Source of the DNA: Platanthera guangdongensis
Taxonomy: Eukaryota; Streptophyta; Magnoliopsida; Asparagales; Orchidaceae
NCBI GenBank assembly: GCA_039583875.1
Contig: CM077167.1
Coordinates: 146,151,010-146,215,009 of the forward strand
DNA: 64,000 bases
Reading direction: 5' to 3'
A program made the translations under genes and the position numbers. Of the stretch, positions 21,414 to 33,710 are shown one piece after another (position 1 is the first letter of the stretch; each line of letters starts with the position of its first letter). The notes under the pieces were generated by a model. It was not told where the DNA came from. It ran no database searches and saw only the letters and a program-made list of their open reading frames with translations.

Positions 21414-22382
21414 AGGTTGCGGCCATGATCATTGTATTGGAAGTTTTTATTATTCCAGTACGTGTAAACCTAGAGATTTAGAATTGTTCTAAATGTCTAG
21501 ATTTAGTCTTGGTACCCTGCCAAGAACGTCTGGGATTTCGTGGAAATTTCTAATTGTTAGAAATTGTAGTCTCCTTAGCAGTAACCATCCCTCGAGTTTG
21601 TTTTGGATTTTGAATCCAACATAGAGAGATGAGCTTGTCTACTGTTTTAAGTTGAGTTGTCTTTGCCTTTGTCCAATGCATGTAAATCTGAGGATTTGGA
21701 AGTTTCCGGATGTTCAGATTTAGCCCTTCCTTCTATCAATTGTTGATGGTGTCAGGTTGTGCACATAAGGGATGCATGTGGTTTTAGAAATATTGCTTTT
21801 CTTTGGATGTGCACATTGATCAAATGTTGATCATGGTTAACTGTTAACCTATAATCAAAATCCCTTCATCAAATATTAAGTGTTCGGATGCCTTCCGATG
21901 GATGACACTCTTCCTGCCTCGATCGATGAAGTGTGGGCTTGCCAAAGCAAGGTGCATTAATCTATCTTGGTAATGGTGCGAGCGGATAATTGTGATATCC
22001 CACTGTCGACATCGGGTCCAACTTAACTAGGTGACCTCAAAGGTTAAGTTCCTAGAGGCATAGGGTTGGCATGCACCATATGATGGATGCGAGTAAGGAG
22101 TTATTCACCAACCATACAAGAATTGCATGAGGATGCAATTGGCAAGCGTTGTCTACCTAAATAACCGCATCGTGAGAGGAAAGCCAAAGCTGACTCATTG
22201 TGTTGGTGAAATACGGATCTTGTCCACTAAGAGAGTAGCTCGCATGAACTCTCTGAATTGTTAGTGAGGGCTATCATTTCAAATAAAATAGTGGGAGTGT
22301 TTTAATTGAAGTCCAAATTAAAATAAATTGTATTTGAAATTTTGGTACTGATTTTATTCTGCATAAATTCTTGTAGAATTCC
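21414..22382 (+). other. Copia B untranslated leader
   Basis: About 970 bp between the PBS and the gag ATG with no coding similarity. It probably holds packaging and dimerisation signals, but none can be named from sequence. A repeated GATTTAG/CAGATTTAGTC-like phrase occurs near 21470-21510 and 21690-21730. Confidence 0.6.
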
Positions 22383-23204
22383 ATGGCAAGTGTTTCACAC
22401 TCCACTTTGTCTCTGAGAACCATCCTTGAGAAGGATAAGCTCAGTGGGACAAATTACATGGACTGGTATAGGAACCTGAGAATTGTTCTCAGGCAAGAGC
22501 GAAAGCTCTATGTCTTGGAAGAAGAAGCCCCTGAGGTGCCGACCGGGAACTCTTCCCGTGCTGAGAAGGATACTTATAAGAAGTATACTGATGATGATTT
22601 AGATGTCGAATGCCTTATGCTTGCCACTATGAACTCTGAGCTTCAGAAGCAACATGAGAGCATGGGGTGCAAGGAGATTGACGAGCATCTCAAGAAAATG
22701 TTTCAAGGTCAGGCTCGTCAAGAGAGGTTCGACATCACAAAAGCGTTGTTTCAGTGCAAGATGGGAGTTCGAGACTCAGTAGGGACTCACGTACTCAAGA
22801 TGATTGGGTATATAGAGAACCTTGAAAGGCTGGGTTTTCCTCTTGGTCAAGAGTTGGCCACAGATCTGATCCTGCAATCGTTGCCGGACAGTTATGAGCA
22901 GTTTGTCTTGAACTACAACATGAATGAAATAGACAAGACACTGCCCGAGCTCCTAGGCATGTTGAGAACTGCCGAAATCAATATGAAGAAGGCCAAGCCT
23001 CCCAGCCCCATACTGATGGTGCATAAGGGCATGGGCAAGGCCAAGGGCTCTAAGAAGACGAAGGTGGGACCTAAGTCACATCTTGAGCCCAAGTCTTCGG
23101 CACTGATGAAAAAGAAAAGTACGGTGAAGGAAGGGAAATGCCACCACTGTGGCAAGGCTGGTCATTGGAGGAGGAACTGTCCTTCGTACATTGAAGGTCT
23201 GTAA
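22383..23204 (+). pseudogene. Copia B Gag (ends at an in-frame stop)
   Basis: ATG at 22383 gives 273 residues. SGTNYMDWYRNLRIVLRQER near residue 20, ERFDITKALFQCKMG, and FVLNYNMNEIDKTLPELLG are typical of the plant copia gag (UBN2-like) fold. A zinc knuckle CHHCGKAGHWRRNC near residue 255 would bind RNA in the particle. TAA at 23202 is in the same frame as the downstream pol, so Gag and Pol would be one polyprotein without this single stop. It could be a mutation, or less likely a readthrough stop. Confidence 0.88.
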
Positions 23205-23219
23205 AAAAAGAAGGGAGGT

Positions 23220-26200
23220 ATGACTTCCGCTTCAAATATTCACGTTATAGAGATAAACCTTTCTGCTCCTTCATCTTGGGTATTGGATACCGGATGTGGT
23301 TCTCACATTTGTACAAATGTGCAGGAACTGGAAAGGAGAAGATTGCTGAGTAAAGGGGAGGTGGACCTCCGCGTCGGCAATGGAGCAAGAGTTGCTGCTG
23401 TAGCCGTAGGGGTTTACCGTCTTTCTTTGCCCAGTGGGCTTGTAATAGAACTAGATAATTGTTATTTTGTTCCGGCCATAACTAGAAACATTATATCTAT
23501 TTCATGTTTGGACATGATTGGATTTTCTTTTATAATTAAGAACAACTGTTGTTCTATATTTAAGAATGATGTTTGTTATGCTGTAGCCCAATTGTTCAAT
23601 GGTCTTTATGTTTTGAACCTGGACCATCTGATCTGTAATGTTGAAAATAATAAAAGACTAAGAACAAATGACTCGAACCCTACATTTCTCTGGCATTGTC
23701 GTTTGGGCCATATCAACGAGAAGCGCATATCCAAACTCCATAGAGATGGACTTTTGGACTCATTTGATTATGAATCATTTGAGCGATGCAAATCTTGTTT
23801 GTTAGGCAAAATGACTAAAGCACCTTTCACTGGTTATACTGAGAGGGCTGAGGATTTCTTGGGTGTTGTACATAGTGATGTATGCGAACCCATGAGTTCC
23901 ATGGCTAGAGGTGGGTATTTCTACTTTGTTACATTTACTGATGATTTCAGTAGATACGGATATGTGTATCTTATGAAGTGCAAATTCGAGACCTTTGAAA
24001 GGTTCAAAGAGTTCAAGAATGAAGTAGAAAACCAGTTGGGTAAAAGGGTTAAAGCACTCCGATCTGATCGAGGTGGCGAATACCTGAGTCATGAGTTCCG
24101 TGATCATCTGAAAGAGTGTGGTATTGTATCACAGCTCACTCCACCTAGAACACCACAACATAATTGTGTGTCTGAGAGGAGAAATCGTACTCTGTTAGAC
24201 ATGGTACATTCGATGATGAGTCATGCAGACTTGCCTGTTTCCTTTTGGGGTTTTGCTTTAGAGACTGCTGCAATGACATTGAATCGCGCTCCAACAAAAA
24301 TGGTTCTGAAGACACCATATGAGATATGGACTGGGAAGCGTCCTAGTATGTCGTTCATTAAAATTTGGAGCTGTGAGGCATACGTGAGACGTCAAATGCC
24401 TGACAAGCTGGAACCCAAATCGGATAATTGTTATCTGGTGGGATATCCTAAGGAAACGAAAGGGTATTACTTTTACCTACCGTCTGAGGGCAAAGTGTTT
24501 GTCGCAAGGACTGGTGTCTTCTTGGAGAAAGAGTTCTTATCAAGAAAGACTGAAAAGGTAGAGCTTGAAGAAGTTCAAGAACCACATGTAGTGAATGAAC
24601 CAGAATTGGATTCTGAGACAGGACTACAAGATGTTGTAGCTAGAGAACCTGCTCAAGGAACACAAGTCCTACGTAGATCTGGTAGACCGAGGTTTGAGCC
24701 GAAGAGATATGGATTTCTCGTGTCTCAAATAGGTAATGTGTTGCTTATGGATCATGATGATGAACCAGCAACCTACCAAGAGGCTATGAATGGACCGGAC
24801 TCCGACAAATGGCTTGAGGCTATGAAATCCGAAATGGACTCCATGTATGCAAACCAAGTTTGGAACTTGGTGGAACCACTTGAAGGGGTACGACCCATAG
24901 GGTGCAAATGGGTCTTCAAGAAGAAGACCGACATGGATGGGAATTTACAGAAATTCAAAGGGCGACTGGTGGCTAAGGGTTTCAAGCAAATTCATGGTAT
25001 TGACTATGATGAGACTTTTTCCCCTGTTGTCATGGTAAAGTCCATAAGGATATTGCTTGCTGTTGCTGCGTATTATGACTACGAGATCTGGCAGATGGAT
25101 GTCAAAACGGCTTTCCTTAATGGAAACCTTCTTGAGGAAGTGTATATGACACAACCCGAGGGTTTTGTATCCCCAGATGAAGCCACTAAAATATGCAAGC
25201 TGAATAAGTCCATCTATGGACTGAAACAGGCTTCTCGAAGTTGGAATCTTTGTTTTGATGAGAAAATCAAAGAGTTTGGTTTCATCAAGAATGAAGATGA
25301 GCCTTGTGTTTACAAGCGAATCAGTGAGATCATTGTTGTCTTCCTGATATTGTATGTAGATGACATACTATTGATTGGGAATGACATTCCTACCCTGAAA
25401 GTTGTTAAGAACAACCTAGGGAACTGCTTTTCAATGAAGGATTTGGGTGAAGCGACTTATATACTCGGTATTAAGATCTATAGAGATAGATCGAAGAAGT
25501 TGCTGGGTTTGACCCAGAGTACATACATCGAAAAGGTGTTGAAGCGGTTCAACATGCTTGAGTCCAAGAAAGGATTTTTGCCCATGTCTCATGGTGTGAA
25601 TCTCTCCAAGGGCCAGTGTCTAAAGTCTTGTGAAGATAAGGACCGCATGAAGTTGATTCCATATGCTTCGGCAATTGGATCAATCATGTACGCGATGTTA
25701 TGTACTCGACCCGACGTCTCCTTTGCTTTGAGCATGACTAGCAGGTATCAGTCAGACCCTGGTGAGTGTCACTGGATTGCAGTCAAGAATGTCCTGAAGT
25801 ACTTGAGAAGGACTAAGGATGTGTTCTTGGTGTATGGTGGAGAGGAAGAGCTCGTTGTAAGTGGTTACACGGATGCTAGCTTCCAAACTGATAGAGATGA
25901 CTCCAAGTCTCAGTCAGGTTTTGTGTTTGCCTGAATGGAGGAGCTGTGAGCTGGAAGAGTTCCAAGCAAGAGACAGTTGCTAATTCTACAACAGAGGCCG
26001 AGTATATCGCCGCAGCTAATACGGCGAAGGAGGCTGTATGGATTAGGAAATTCATCGGCGAGCTTGATGTAGTTCCTAGCATTGTTGGTCCCGTAGTTCT
26101 CTATTGTGATAACAATGGTGCAATTGCACAATCTAAGGAACCTAGATCCCATCAGCGCTCCAAGCATATACTTCGGCGGTTTCATCTTATTCATGAGATT

Positions 26201-26341
26201 GTCGAACGAGGAGATGTGAACATTTGCAGAGTGCCGACTGAGGAGAATATTGCGGATCCACTGACAAAGCCTCTCGCGCAGAGAAAGCATGATGGTCATA
26301 CTAGATCAATGGGTATACGATACCTAAATGATCAAGTCTAG
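23220..26341 (+). pseudogene. Copia B Pol: protease, integrase, RT, RNase H
   Basis: In frame with gag after the stop. Protease: LDTGCGSHI near 23285. Integrase: WHCRLGHI..CKSCLLGK zinc site, HSDVCEPM, FTDDFSRY, RSDRGGEYL and VSERRNRTL for the catalytic acids. RT: CKWVFKKKTD, QMDVKTAFLNGN, and the intact active site LYVDDILLIG near 25355. RNase H: GYTDASF, then a one-base loss near 25930 shifts the frame; it resumes as SWKSSKQETVANSTTEAEY and ends ADPLTKPL and RYLNDQV with TAG at 26339. Apart from this frameshift and the upstream stop, the catalytic residues I can see are conserved. Confidence 0.93.
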
Positions 26342-27308
26342 CGAGAATCTTGTGGATTGCATGTATACATGTATTTTGTTGGCTATTTGTTCATATGATG
26401 AACTGTGTACCTAGTTTTTCTCTTACAATTAATGGCAAGTTCTTTTATTATGAATTTTTCTATATGATAGTTAAATGTTAACATAATAGATACCCTTAGA
26501 ATGTTCGCTTCCATGGGACATCAAGTACGTGACTTGAATGTGAGAGCCTATGATTTATTTGAAGCTTCATTCTTAAAGGTCCCTGGTCAAGTATCATCAT
26601 AGAATCTAAGGGTGATGATGGTACATGAAGGCTAGCACGTGTGTTGACTGATGACCGGTTCTCACAGGTCATGATATTGTGATATCAAGTCATCACGTGG
26701 GTACTTGTTAGTGAACAAGTTGTACTGGACAGACCCAACCTGAGACTACTCTGTGGATTGTCATCCAATCGTGTCACGAGTAGGTCTCAATTGACAATGG
26801 TGTTGTGGTCCTTTAACCTGAAGTCACAGCATTCATCGAGTGAGGAAGAGCGTGCTTTGATGCCATCTAAAGTCTTCCTTGAGAAAGGTTGATGATAAGG
26901 GTGGTTGTTGGGCATGCTACGAATTATTTGGGTGTTTGTGTGTGAGCAGATATGAGATTTGTCCTTCTGTATGACAGGAGTTGCATCCATGGGCCCCTTG
27001 ATGGAACTGGACTGAGAAATGCATGGCCATGCTTGGTTGAGTCAATATGTGATATTGGACTCACCATTCCTTGGAAGTCCGTCCTGGATCAAGAAACTTG
27101 GATTGAGCTATTACGAGGGTGACACGGTCCATGCCTCTAGTTCTTTCCGGATGTAAGGGACAAAGGGACAAAGACAACGCTGATACATTGGTCATAAAGG
27201 CTTATGAGTTATAAACTCTTATTGCTTAGGGAGCAATGATGCATTGCTAGATGCCGCTCATTGTTTGTGAGGTTTTTGGTTTGATACTTTCGAGATCAAG
27301 TGGGAGTC
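26342..27308 (+). other. Copia B 3' untranslated region and polypurine tract
   Basis: About 970 bp without coding similarity between the pol stop and the 3' LTR. The polypurine tract is ATCAAGTGGGAGTC at about 27295-27308, abutting TGTTGGAG. Nothing else could be recognised. Confidence 0.75.
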
Positions 27309-28496
27309 TGTTGGAGTTACCATGGTGATCTGGAAGTGGTCAAACATATAATCTCACTGCCAACGCGATATGAGCCTGCAGGGTCGCACATAAGAGATGT
27401 GGAGAAGTTGGATGATTGACTGTGTTGGTAAAGGTTGCCAATCACCGACCTGAATGGGGTTATGGGCAAAGTGTTGCCTTAAAGAATCATCGGGTTGGGC
27501 AAATGTTGCCTTGAAGGACTGGTAAGAATAGTCGACCGAGGGTCGACGAGAATCGTCGAGAATGGTTCTCTGATTTTTACCGATCGACGAAAATCGTCGA
27601 GAATGGTTCTCTGATTCTCGCCGATCGACGAGAATCGTTACTATGATTCTCGACGATCGACGAGGATCGTCGACTGCAGGTCGACGGTCGACGTGTATAG
27701 TCCACCCCGCGTTCGGCGAGAATCGTCGAGTAGTGTACTCTGATTCTCGCCGATCCTAGGTGTTACTCGCCGACTGATTCTCGCCGAATCTGTTTGTGAT
27801 TCTCGCCGATTGTGACTCTCGCCGACTGATTCTCGCCGATCCTTACTGATTCTCGCCGATTGATTCTCACCGAATCTGCTTGGTGATTCTCGTCGATTCT
27901 GGAACCCTAATTTTCTGGGTGGTCTGCAGATAGCGATTGACCTAAGTCTATTTATGCCTTCGGTATAAAAGGGACACTTAGGGTTTTCGGGTATTATGCT
28001 TAAGATTTTTGACAGCCGATCGAACCGAACTCGCGACGGAAGCGTTCCGCCGTTTCGTTCGCTCCGCCGATCCCGAATCCCGCCGACGGAAGGGTTCCGC
28101 CGCCGTGATCGCTTCGTTGACCTCCTCTTCTCCGGCGACTGTCGCTGGTGTTTCTTTTCCTGGCGCGGACCTAGCAGTCCGTGGAATAGCAAGGTGCGGT
28201 CTTTCTCCTTCCCGATTTTCCGTGCGACGGAAAGATCGGTGTTCTCCCGCTCGTGTGGACCTCCGTAGAGACGTGGATATTATTCCACGTAGAACTCGCC
28301 ACCAGCAAGAACCGGAAGCTAGGAGCATCTCCGTTGAGTTGTGACTCAATGCCACCGAGGTAATTTTTGCCTAGTTGTTTGTTAACTTCTTGATTCAACT
28401 ACCATGTCCCGATCCCATTTCTTTTGGATTTTCTTGATGTTTTATTCTTCCGCTGCGTGCATAAGTGTTGTGCTATCCTCATAGAGAAACCCATCA
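27309..28496 (+). repeat. Copia B 3' LTR
   Basis: 1188 bp, collinear with the 5' LTR; TATAAAAG at 27964-27971. The extra length is mainly a 16-bp unit near 27800. It ends AACCCATCA before the TSD AGTTC. Confidence 0.93.
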
Positions 28497-28501
28497 AGTT
28501 C

Positions 28502-29889
28502 TACATTATGCAAATAATTTATCCAGGAAAAAAATGTTCGTTGCTATAAAAATTCTTGGGAAAACCAAATAGCAAGTAACATTGCAATCATTAGTAACAT
28601 GTTAGATTGGAATTATAAAAACCGTACTTCGAATGAGATATGATGGAAAATAAGCAGCCTATTAAATATGCTCTCTCAAAATTTTAAGCAAAATTAGATC
28701 AAGTTGTAGTGGTTTTATGGATACAAACATGGTGTTTTCCTATAAAGCAGGCAATGATGTAGGAGGCGATGAATTTTATCCTCTCACCTTATTCTTGCTT
28801 TGTTCCAACTGCTTATGAAAATATTTTCCAAGGCAGAAAAAACATAGCAGAATTAAATTTTATTTTAATCCAATGTATATGTTTAGGAGCACATACTCAA
28901 TTTCATATAGTCTTTTATTAATTATTGGATGCCTATGTTTACAGAACGAAATCTTATTCCAATTGACATATGATCTTTTCTTTTTTAGGAGAAAATACTC
29001 CTAGATGCTTGCTTGCGTAAGAAAACATGTCAAATAAAAAGAAAATATGTAGGGGGTTTAAAATAATATTCGAATTTTGATAAACATTTTTTGAGAGCAA
29101 CTATAATAGCCTGAAAATTCCTATATTTCAATAAGAGTGGTGTTCAGATAATTACTGTCTACAGATATTTAGCTAACATAATGCACATACTTCTATTTAT
29201 CGTAAACCAGAAGTAGTGCTCAAAACAAATCTTCTACTTTAAATTAAATACACAAGATATTTTTTAAAACTTAACCCCAGATATTTAGATCTTTCTATTT
29301 ATGATAAATAAATGATTAGCAAATTGAAAAATTAGATAACTATTTATATATCAACTCAAAAATTATGTTTTTGGTTTTGGAAAAGAGACAAATGAAGTGG
29401 GGGTTTTAAATTTATTTTTGGATGATTGATTAAGAAAAATTATATATTTTCAGGCAGATGTTTTTGTTTCTAAGTAAATATATACATGAGCATTAAAGGG
29501 GAAACATTGAGTATATACACAAGATTGTAAAATCAATTTTGGAAACTATTTATATGTTTGACAGCAAAGAAATACATCCCCATACTTATGTTGCGCATAA
29601 GTAGAAATAAAAAGAAACTATATACAAAACGTTTAAAGGACAAGAACATAAAGAGACTTTCCTGATTGGAGATCGGGGAAGTCGTAAGCAAAAACATGCA
29701 TATTTAGTAAAATAAAATGGATAAAGCAGATAACTATGGGGTGCCTCCCATAAGCACTTTGTTTATTTGTCATGTAGCTTGACTTATTTAGTGATTATTT
29801 ATATGTTTTGAAGGACGTGAGATTCCTTTGGTTTATTTAAAGAGTCCCCTGTAAGATAAAAGTTTTAAGTGGTGTTCGTTTACTTTAAA
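28502..29889 (-). other. Athila-type element, region downstream of integrase
   Basis: AT-rich sequence with no ORF that resembles a known protein; an env-like gene, present in some Athila elements, is not recognisable. GGGGTGCCTCCCATAAGCAC at 29739-29758 resembles a phrase found downstream of pol in Athila/Ogre-type elements as I recall. Confidence 0.5.
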
Positions 29890-30753
29890 AGAGCCTAGTT
29901 CAGGGTGAGAAATAAGAACAGTCACATATGGCCAAACCTCTTTAACAGTAAAGGGACCGGACCATCGAGATTTTAATTTCCCCGGAAAAGTCTAAGGCGT
30001 GAGTTATATAGAAGGACGAGATAGCCCGGTGAAAAAGATTTTGGAAATTTTATTGTTCTATCATGATAAAACTTAGAACGCTCCTTATAAAATTTATTAT
30101 TTTCATAGGCGTTGGCACGCCATTCATCAAGCTCATTTAGTTTAAATTTTCTTTGTTCGGTGGCTAAGTTTATATCTAAGTTTAAAACCTTTAGCGCCTA
30201 GTATACGCGATGTTTTAATTCTACCGGAAGATGACATGTTTTTCTGTATACTAAACGATAAGGCGTACACCCAATATCGGTTTTGTATGCCATGCGATAA
30301 GCCCAAAGTGCGTCATCAAGCTTAAGCGACCAATCTTTTCGATTGGTGGCTACCATTTTCTTAAGAATACGCTTCAGTTCCCTATTAACTACCTCCACTT
30401 GGCCTCTCGTTTGCGGGTGATAAGCGGTGTCGAGTTTGTGATTGACTCCATATTTAGCAAAAATTTAGCTAACTGGGTATTAATGAAATGTGTGTCGCGA
30501 TCTCTCACAATTACACGAGGCATGCCAAAATGAGAAAATAAGTTTTTCAGAAATTTTACGACAACTCTCATGTCATTTGTGGGTAGAGCTTGCGCTTCTG
30601 CCCACCTTGAAATGTAGTCAACCGCTACTAAAATATAAAATTTTTTATAAGATGGAGGTAGAGAGCCTATAAAATCTATTCCCCAAAGATCAAATATTTT
30701 ACATTCAATAAATAAGTTCTGGAGCATTTCATCCCAGTGAGAAATATTAGCGG
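29890..30753 (-). pseudogene. Athila-type integrase fragment
   Basis: Minus strand, entering at 30753 where the Tat element interrupts it. Core motifs: FDLWGIDFIGSLPPS (first Asp), AVDYISRWAEA, VRDRDTHF (at the second Asp), [12 protein letters not shown] near the Glu (Glu-containing stretch frameshifted), then [32 protein letters not shown]. The C-terminal part continues with [13 protein letters not shown] near 30000 and ends in stops. A frameshift near 30395 and later TAG/TAA codons inactivate it. The zinc-binding part, RT and gag are not in the window. Confidence 0.85.
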
Positions 30754-31675
30754 TGTACAACCCCGTGTTCGCTGTGTGGGTCCTATAGATAGGGAGAGCG
30801 GACCAAGATGACCTGTTTGCGCCAGAACAGCATGCGGGCGAACTCAGAAGTGCCAGCTCGCTCCCGCCAAAGCTAGGCACACAAGATGGGCAGGCTGGCC
30901 CACCCAGCATGCGTCCTCCCGGGGTTCGTCGAATGGGGCTCGCCATTTGTCGAGCAGAGCTCGACCTCCTTCAAGCTGACCTCGTGGGTTAGAATCCTAG
31001 GTTCGTGAAACTAAGCTCGACAAGATCATTGCCTTTGGAATTCCTTCTGTAGTAACAGTCCAAGACCGGACATCCCGCTCTCCCATAGGCGACCTGGCAT
31101 CCAGCTCGCCTCAGAGCGAGGGTTAGTGGGCTGCGACATCCTGACTCGCACTCGCCCAAGGAGGGAAGGTGAGATGTGGGAGCCAGGTCGCTTTCGCCTC
31201 AGCGAGGTGGAGAGTTGTGGCGAGCCGACCTCCAGATCCTTGGAACCTGCCCAGTGGGGCCCAAGGGTAGAATTACCTGGGTGCCCTTGCCAAGGGTGCA
31301 AATAGATTGTTAGAACAATGGTGTTGTGCTATTGGCAGACCCAGTTGGGATGCACATAGCTGTTCAAAATAGCGAAGGTTGACTATTTGCACGGCATCTT
31401 CAGAAAACTATAAATAAGACCCAAGGGGCACCTCAGAAGGTAGGCTTACGAGTGTTCAGATCTTCTTGCGCTTTCTGAGGTAGCCTTAGCTCAGCCTTTG
31501 GCTAAGGAGGGGAAGCGCTCTAAGATCTTCCAGGTATGTGGTTGGACCTCCATGCCGAGCCCTTGTGTCAGTTCCCGTTTCTTTTTGCTATTTGGCTTGA
31601 AGGAGAGAAGTAGGTGTGCGATCACCCATTTCCCAAGGGTGAACTCCACAAGAGACCGAGTTTTAGGTTTCAACA
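30754..31675 (+). repeat. Tat 5' LTR
   Basis: TGTACAACCCCG..GGTTTCAACA, about 922 bp. 30754-31300 is collinear with 55182-55716, which defines the LTR pair. TATAAATA lies at 31409-31416. Repeated phrases around GAGCGAGGG, GGCGAGC and GCTCGAC give it a GC-rich character. The following TTTTGGTGCAGTGATCGTGG (31676-31695) is the presumed primer-binding region; I could not match it to a tRNA. Confidence 0.82.
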
Positions 31676-31709
31676 TTTTGGTGCAGTGATCGTGGAGAGT
31701 GGTCAGCAC

Positions 31710-33070
31710 AAAAAATCTTCAGCATGCTAGATGACAAGAGGAGAAGGACAAGTCCCGAACAGGTCCGCCTCGCCATCCCCACCCCCTCTAGCCACGGTGG
31801 GGATGTTCGAAGACTTCAGGTAGGAGGTGCTCAACCTCGTCAACTTTGCACTTGACGCGTGGGTTGAGTGCTCGAATCCACCTGTTCCAATCAAACCGCC
31901 CCGTCTCTGGGTGAGGATGCTCCCGGCAGGCGAGCTGGGAAGGAGGTCACCGAGGAAGGAAGGGTATGCGAGCTCCCCGGGCGCGTGCTCTTCCCCGGTT
32001 CGGCAAGCGGAGGGCGGTTCGGCGAGATGGGGTGGCGAGATCCTCCGGCTCGCCAAGCAGGGGGAGGCAGCCCCTTCAACAAGCGGTTTCTTCTGCCCTA
32101 GTTCTAGAGGGGTTCAGGGAACCCGAGATGTCTTACTACACCAGGAAGGAGGACCCAGTCCAGCACGTCCAGTGGTTCGAGGACGTGGTCTTAATCTGGC
32201 AGATGCTAGACAACTTCAAGTGCAGGCTCTTCACCATCACTCTCAAGGAGAAGGCGAGAGAATGGTTCCATCAACTACCGACCATCTCTATTTACTGCTT
32301 CGAGGATCAACGCTGGGGGTTCATGTTGAGGTTCACCACCTCCAAGAGGAGGAAGAAGGAGTCAGAGTCCCTGTTCCACATGAAGCAATGAGTGAACGAG
32401 ATGTTGGGGAGTTACGTTGACCGGTTTCAGGAGGAGGTCACCCAGGTCCAGGAGATGTCAAGCCATATCCTAATGATGGCCTTCACCCCGGGGCTGCAAT
32501 AGGGTTTCTTCAGGATGGAACTGAAGAGTGTCGCCCCTCTCCTATGAAGAACTGATGGAGAGGGAGGCAAGGGAAGTCGACGGGGAGGCGTCAAATCTTG
32601 AGTTTGCAAAGAAACTAGCCAGGTGGGCCACGAAGTAGGAGAAGGAGCCAAGATGCGGCAGAGGTCAGGAGGAAATGAGAGTTGAACCCCGACAGAGGGA
32701 ACAACGATAATTGCAGCAACAACCCAAGTGGGGGCTTCAGGAGCCGGACTGTCGGTTGGGCTGGAGGCTTGAGTGGCAAGACCAGGGGCTACGGAGAGGT
32801 TACTAGGGAAGGGACAACCACCAGGGGTGCCAGGATCAGTTCCACCCCCCAGGTTAGAGGAAGGAGCAAAGACCTCCCCTCCCCAATCAAAATCAGGCTT
32901 TGGCTATATCCATGGGGGAGAGGAGGAGAGTTGTACGGAGAAGGAAGGGCACGGCACGACCACGTGCCTGGAGTTTCTCGAGATGAGAGGAAACATGGAG
33001 CAGTATCAGCAGCAGGGTCGCCAGGAGGTGAGGATTGAGGAGGTCCTGCCTCAGGCGGAGGAGGATTGAT
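31710..33070 (+). pseudogene. Tat Gag, degenerate
   Basis: Broken in several frames. 31739-31860 suggests VGMFEDFR and VLNLVNFALDA. 32120-32390 gives the retrotransposon-gag signature YTRKEDPVQHVQWFEDVVLI, then LKEKAREWFHQLP and FTTSKRRKKESESLF, followed by stop codons and GSYVDRFQEEVTQVQ. A zinc-knuckle-like remnant (ESCTEK..HGTTTCLEFLEMRG) lies near 32920-33000. Gag would form the particle. The exact start is not clear because the N-terminal frame is broken. Confidence 0.75.
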
Positions 33071-33125
33071 GTGAAGGCCGGGCATATGTTGGAACTCGAA
33101 GAGGGATCCGAGTGATCCATGGTGA

Positions 33126-33692
33126 GTGGGCATTGAGGCTTCCCGAAAGGGAAGCCTCCACACCATGTACCATCAGAGAGTTGGCTCCACATCTCAGACC
33201 CCACCCCCGGAGGAGAAGATCACCTTCTCGAGGAAGGATATACCGGATCATGAGGATCCCTTCTGCGATGCACTTGTCATCCAGACAGTCATCGAGCATT
33301 TCACCATCTCTAGGATCCTCATTGATAATGGAAGCTCTGTCAACGTCAACTTCAAGAAGGCGTTCGACGCGATGAAGGTGGAGGCGAATAGGGTATTGGC
33401 TTAAGAAGGTCCCCTTTTTGGGTTTTCGGGGGAGAGAATGGAAGTAGGAGTGGGCCTCCACGTCATTCTAGGGGGGGGGGGGCAGTCCTAGAATTGCAGA
33501 TTTGTCATCATAGATGCCCCCAGCAGCTACAACGCCATCTTTGGGTAGCCCCTCATCAGCGCCTTTCGTTGCGTCCCCTTGTCCTTCCACGAATGCCTGA
33601 AGTTTAATGCCGAGGGGATCCAGGTCCGGGTTCAGGGTGACCACAAAGTAGCAAGGGAGTGCTACGTCACCGCCGTGAACTCTATCTCCTAG
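33126..33692 (+). pseudogene. Tat protease remnant
   Basis: ITFSRKDIPDHEDP leads to the active-site motif ILIDNGSSVNV at about 33318 (normally an Asp-Ser/Asn-Gly triad). GPLFGFSGERMEV follows after a stop at 33402. Then, in another frame after a poly-G run at 33471-33482, comes FVIIDAPSSYNAIFG, FHECLKFNAEGIQV and VARECYVTAVNS, the standard Tat protease-RT linker. An aspartic protease that would process Gag-Pol; broken by a frameshift and stops. Confidence 0.8.
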
Positions 33693-33710
33693 TAGGAAGG
33701 GGCCGAGGAT

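Larger units (their letters stand above)
20228..28496 (+). mobile_element. Copia B: complete Ty1/copia element, nearly intact
   Basis: 8269 bp with LTRs (TGTTGGAG..CCATCA), a PBS, gag, pol in the order PR-INT-RT-RH, a polypurine tract, and an exact 5-bp TSD, AGTTC, at 20223-20227 and 28497-28501. The LTRs differ by about two dozen substitutions and one 16-bp indel by eye. Coding is interrupted by only one in-frame stop at the gag/pol junction and one single-base frameshift in RNase H. It lies in the downstream part of the Athila-type element. Clade not assigned. Confidence 0.94.
11876..30753 (-). mobile_element. Athila-type Ty3/gypsy element, 3' half, with two nested copia elements
   Basis: Minus strand. 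Its integrase is cut at 30753 by the Tat insertion. Downstream (lower coordinates) come ~1.4 kb without recognisable genes, the copia B insertion, a short 3' UTR and a 3' LTR that received copia A. The integrase signatures [13 protein letters not shown], [13 protein letters not shown] and HLPVELKHR are those of Athila/Tat-group gypsy elements. The 3' LTR outer end (11876) interrupts SIRE#1. No env-like gene could be recognised. Confidence 0.7.

Noticed and set aside
32789..33461. Minus-strand open frames of 100-136 codons opposite Tat gag/protease
   Set aside because: They are shadows of the Tat gag-protease coding strand; the only antisense frames with recognisable structure are at 51672-55090.
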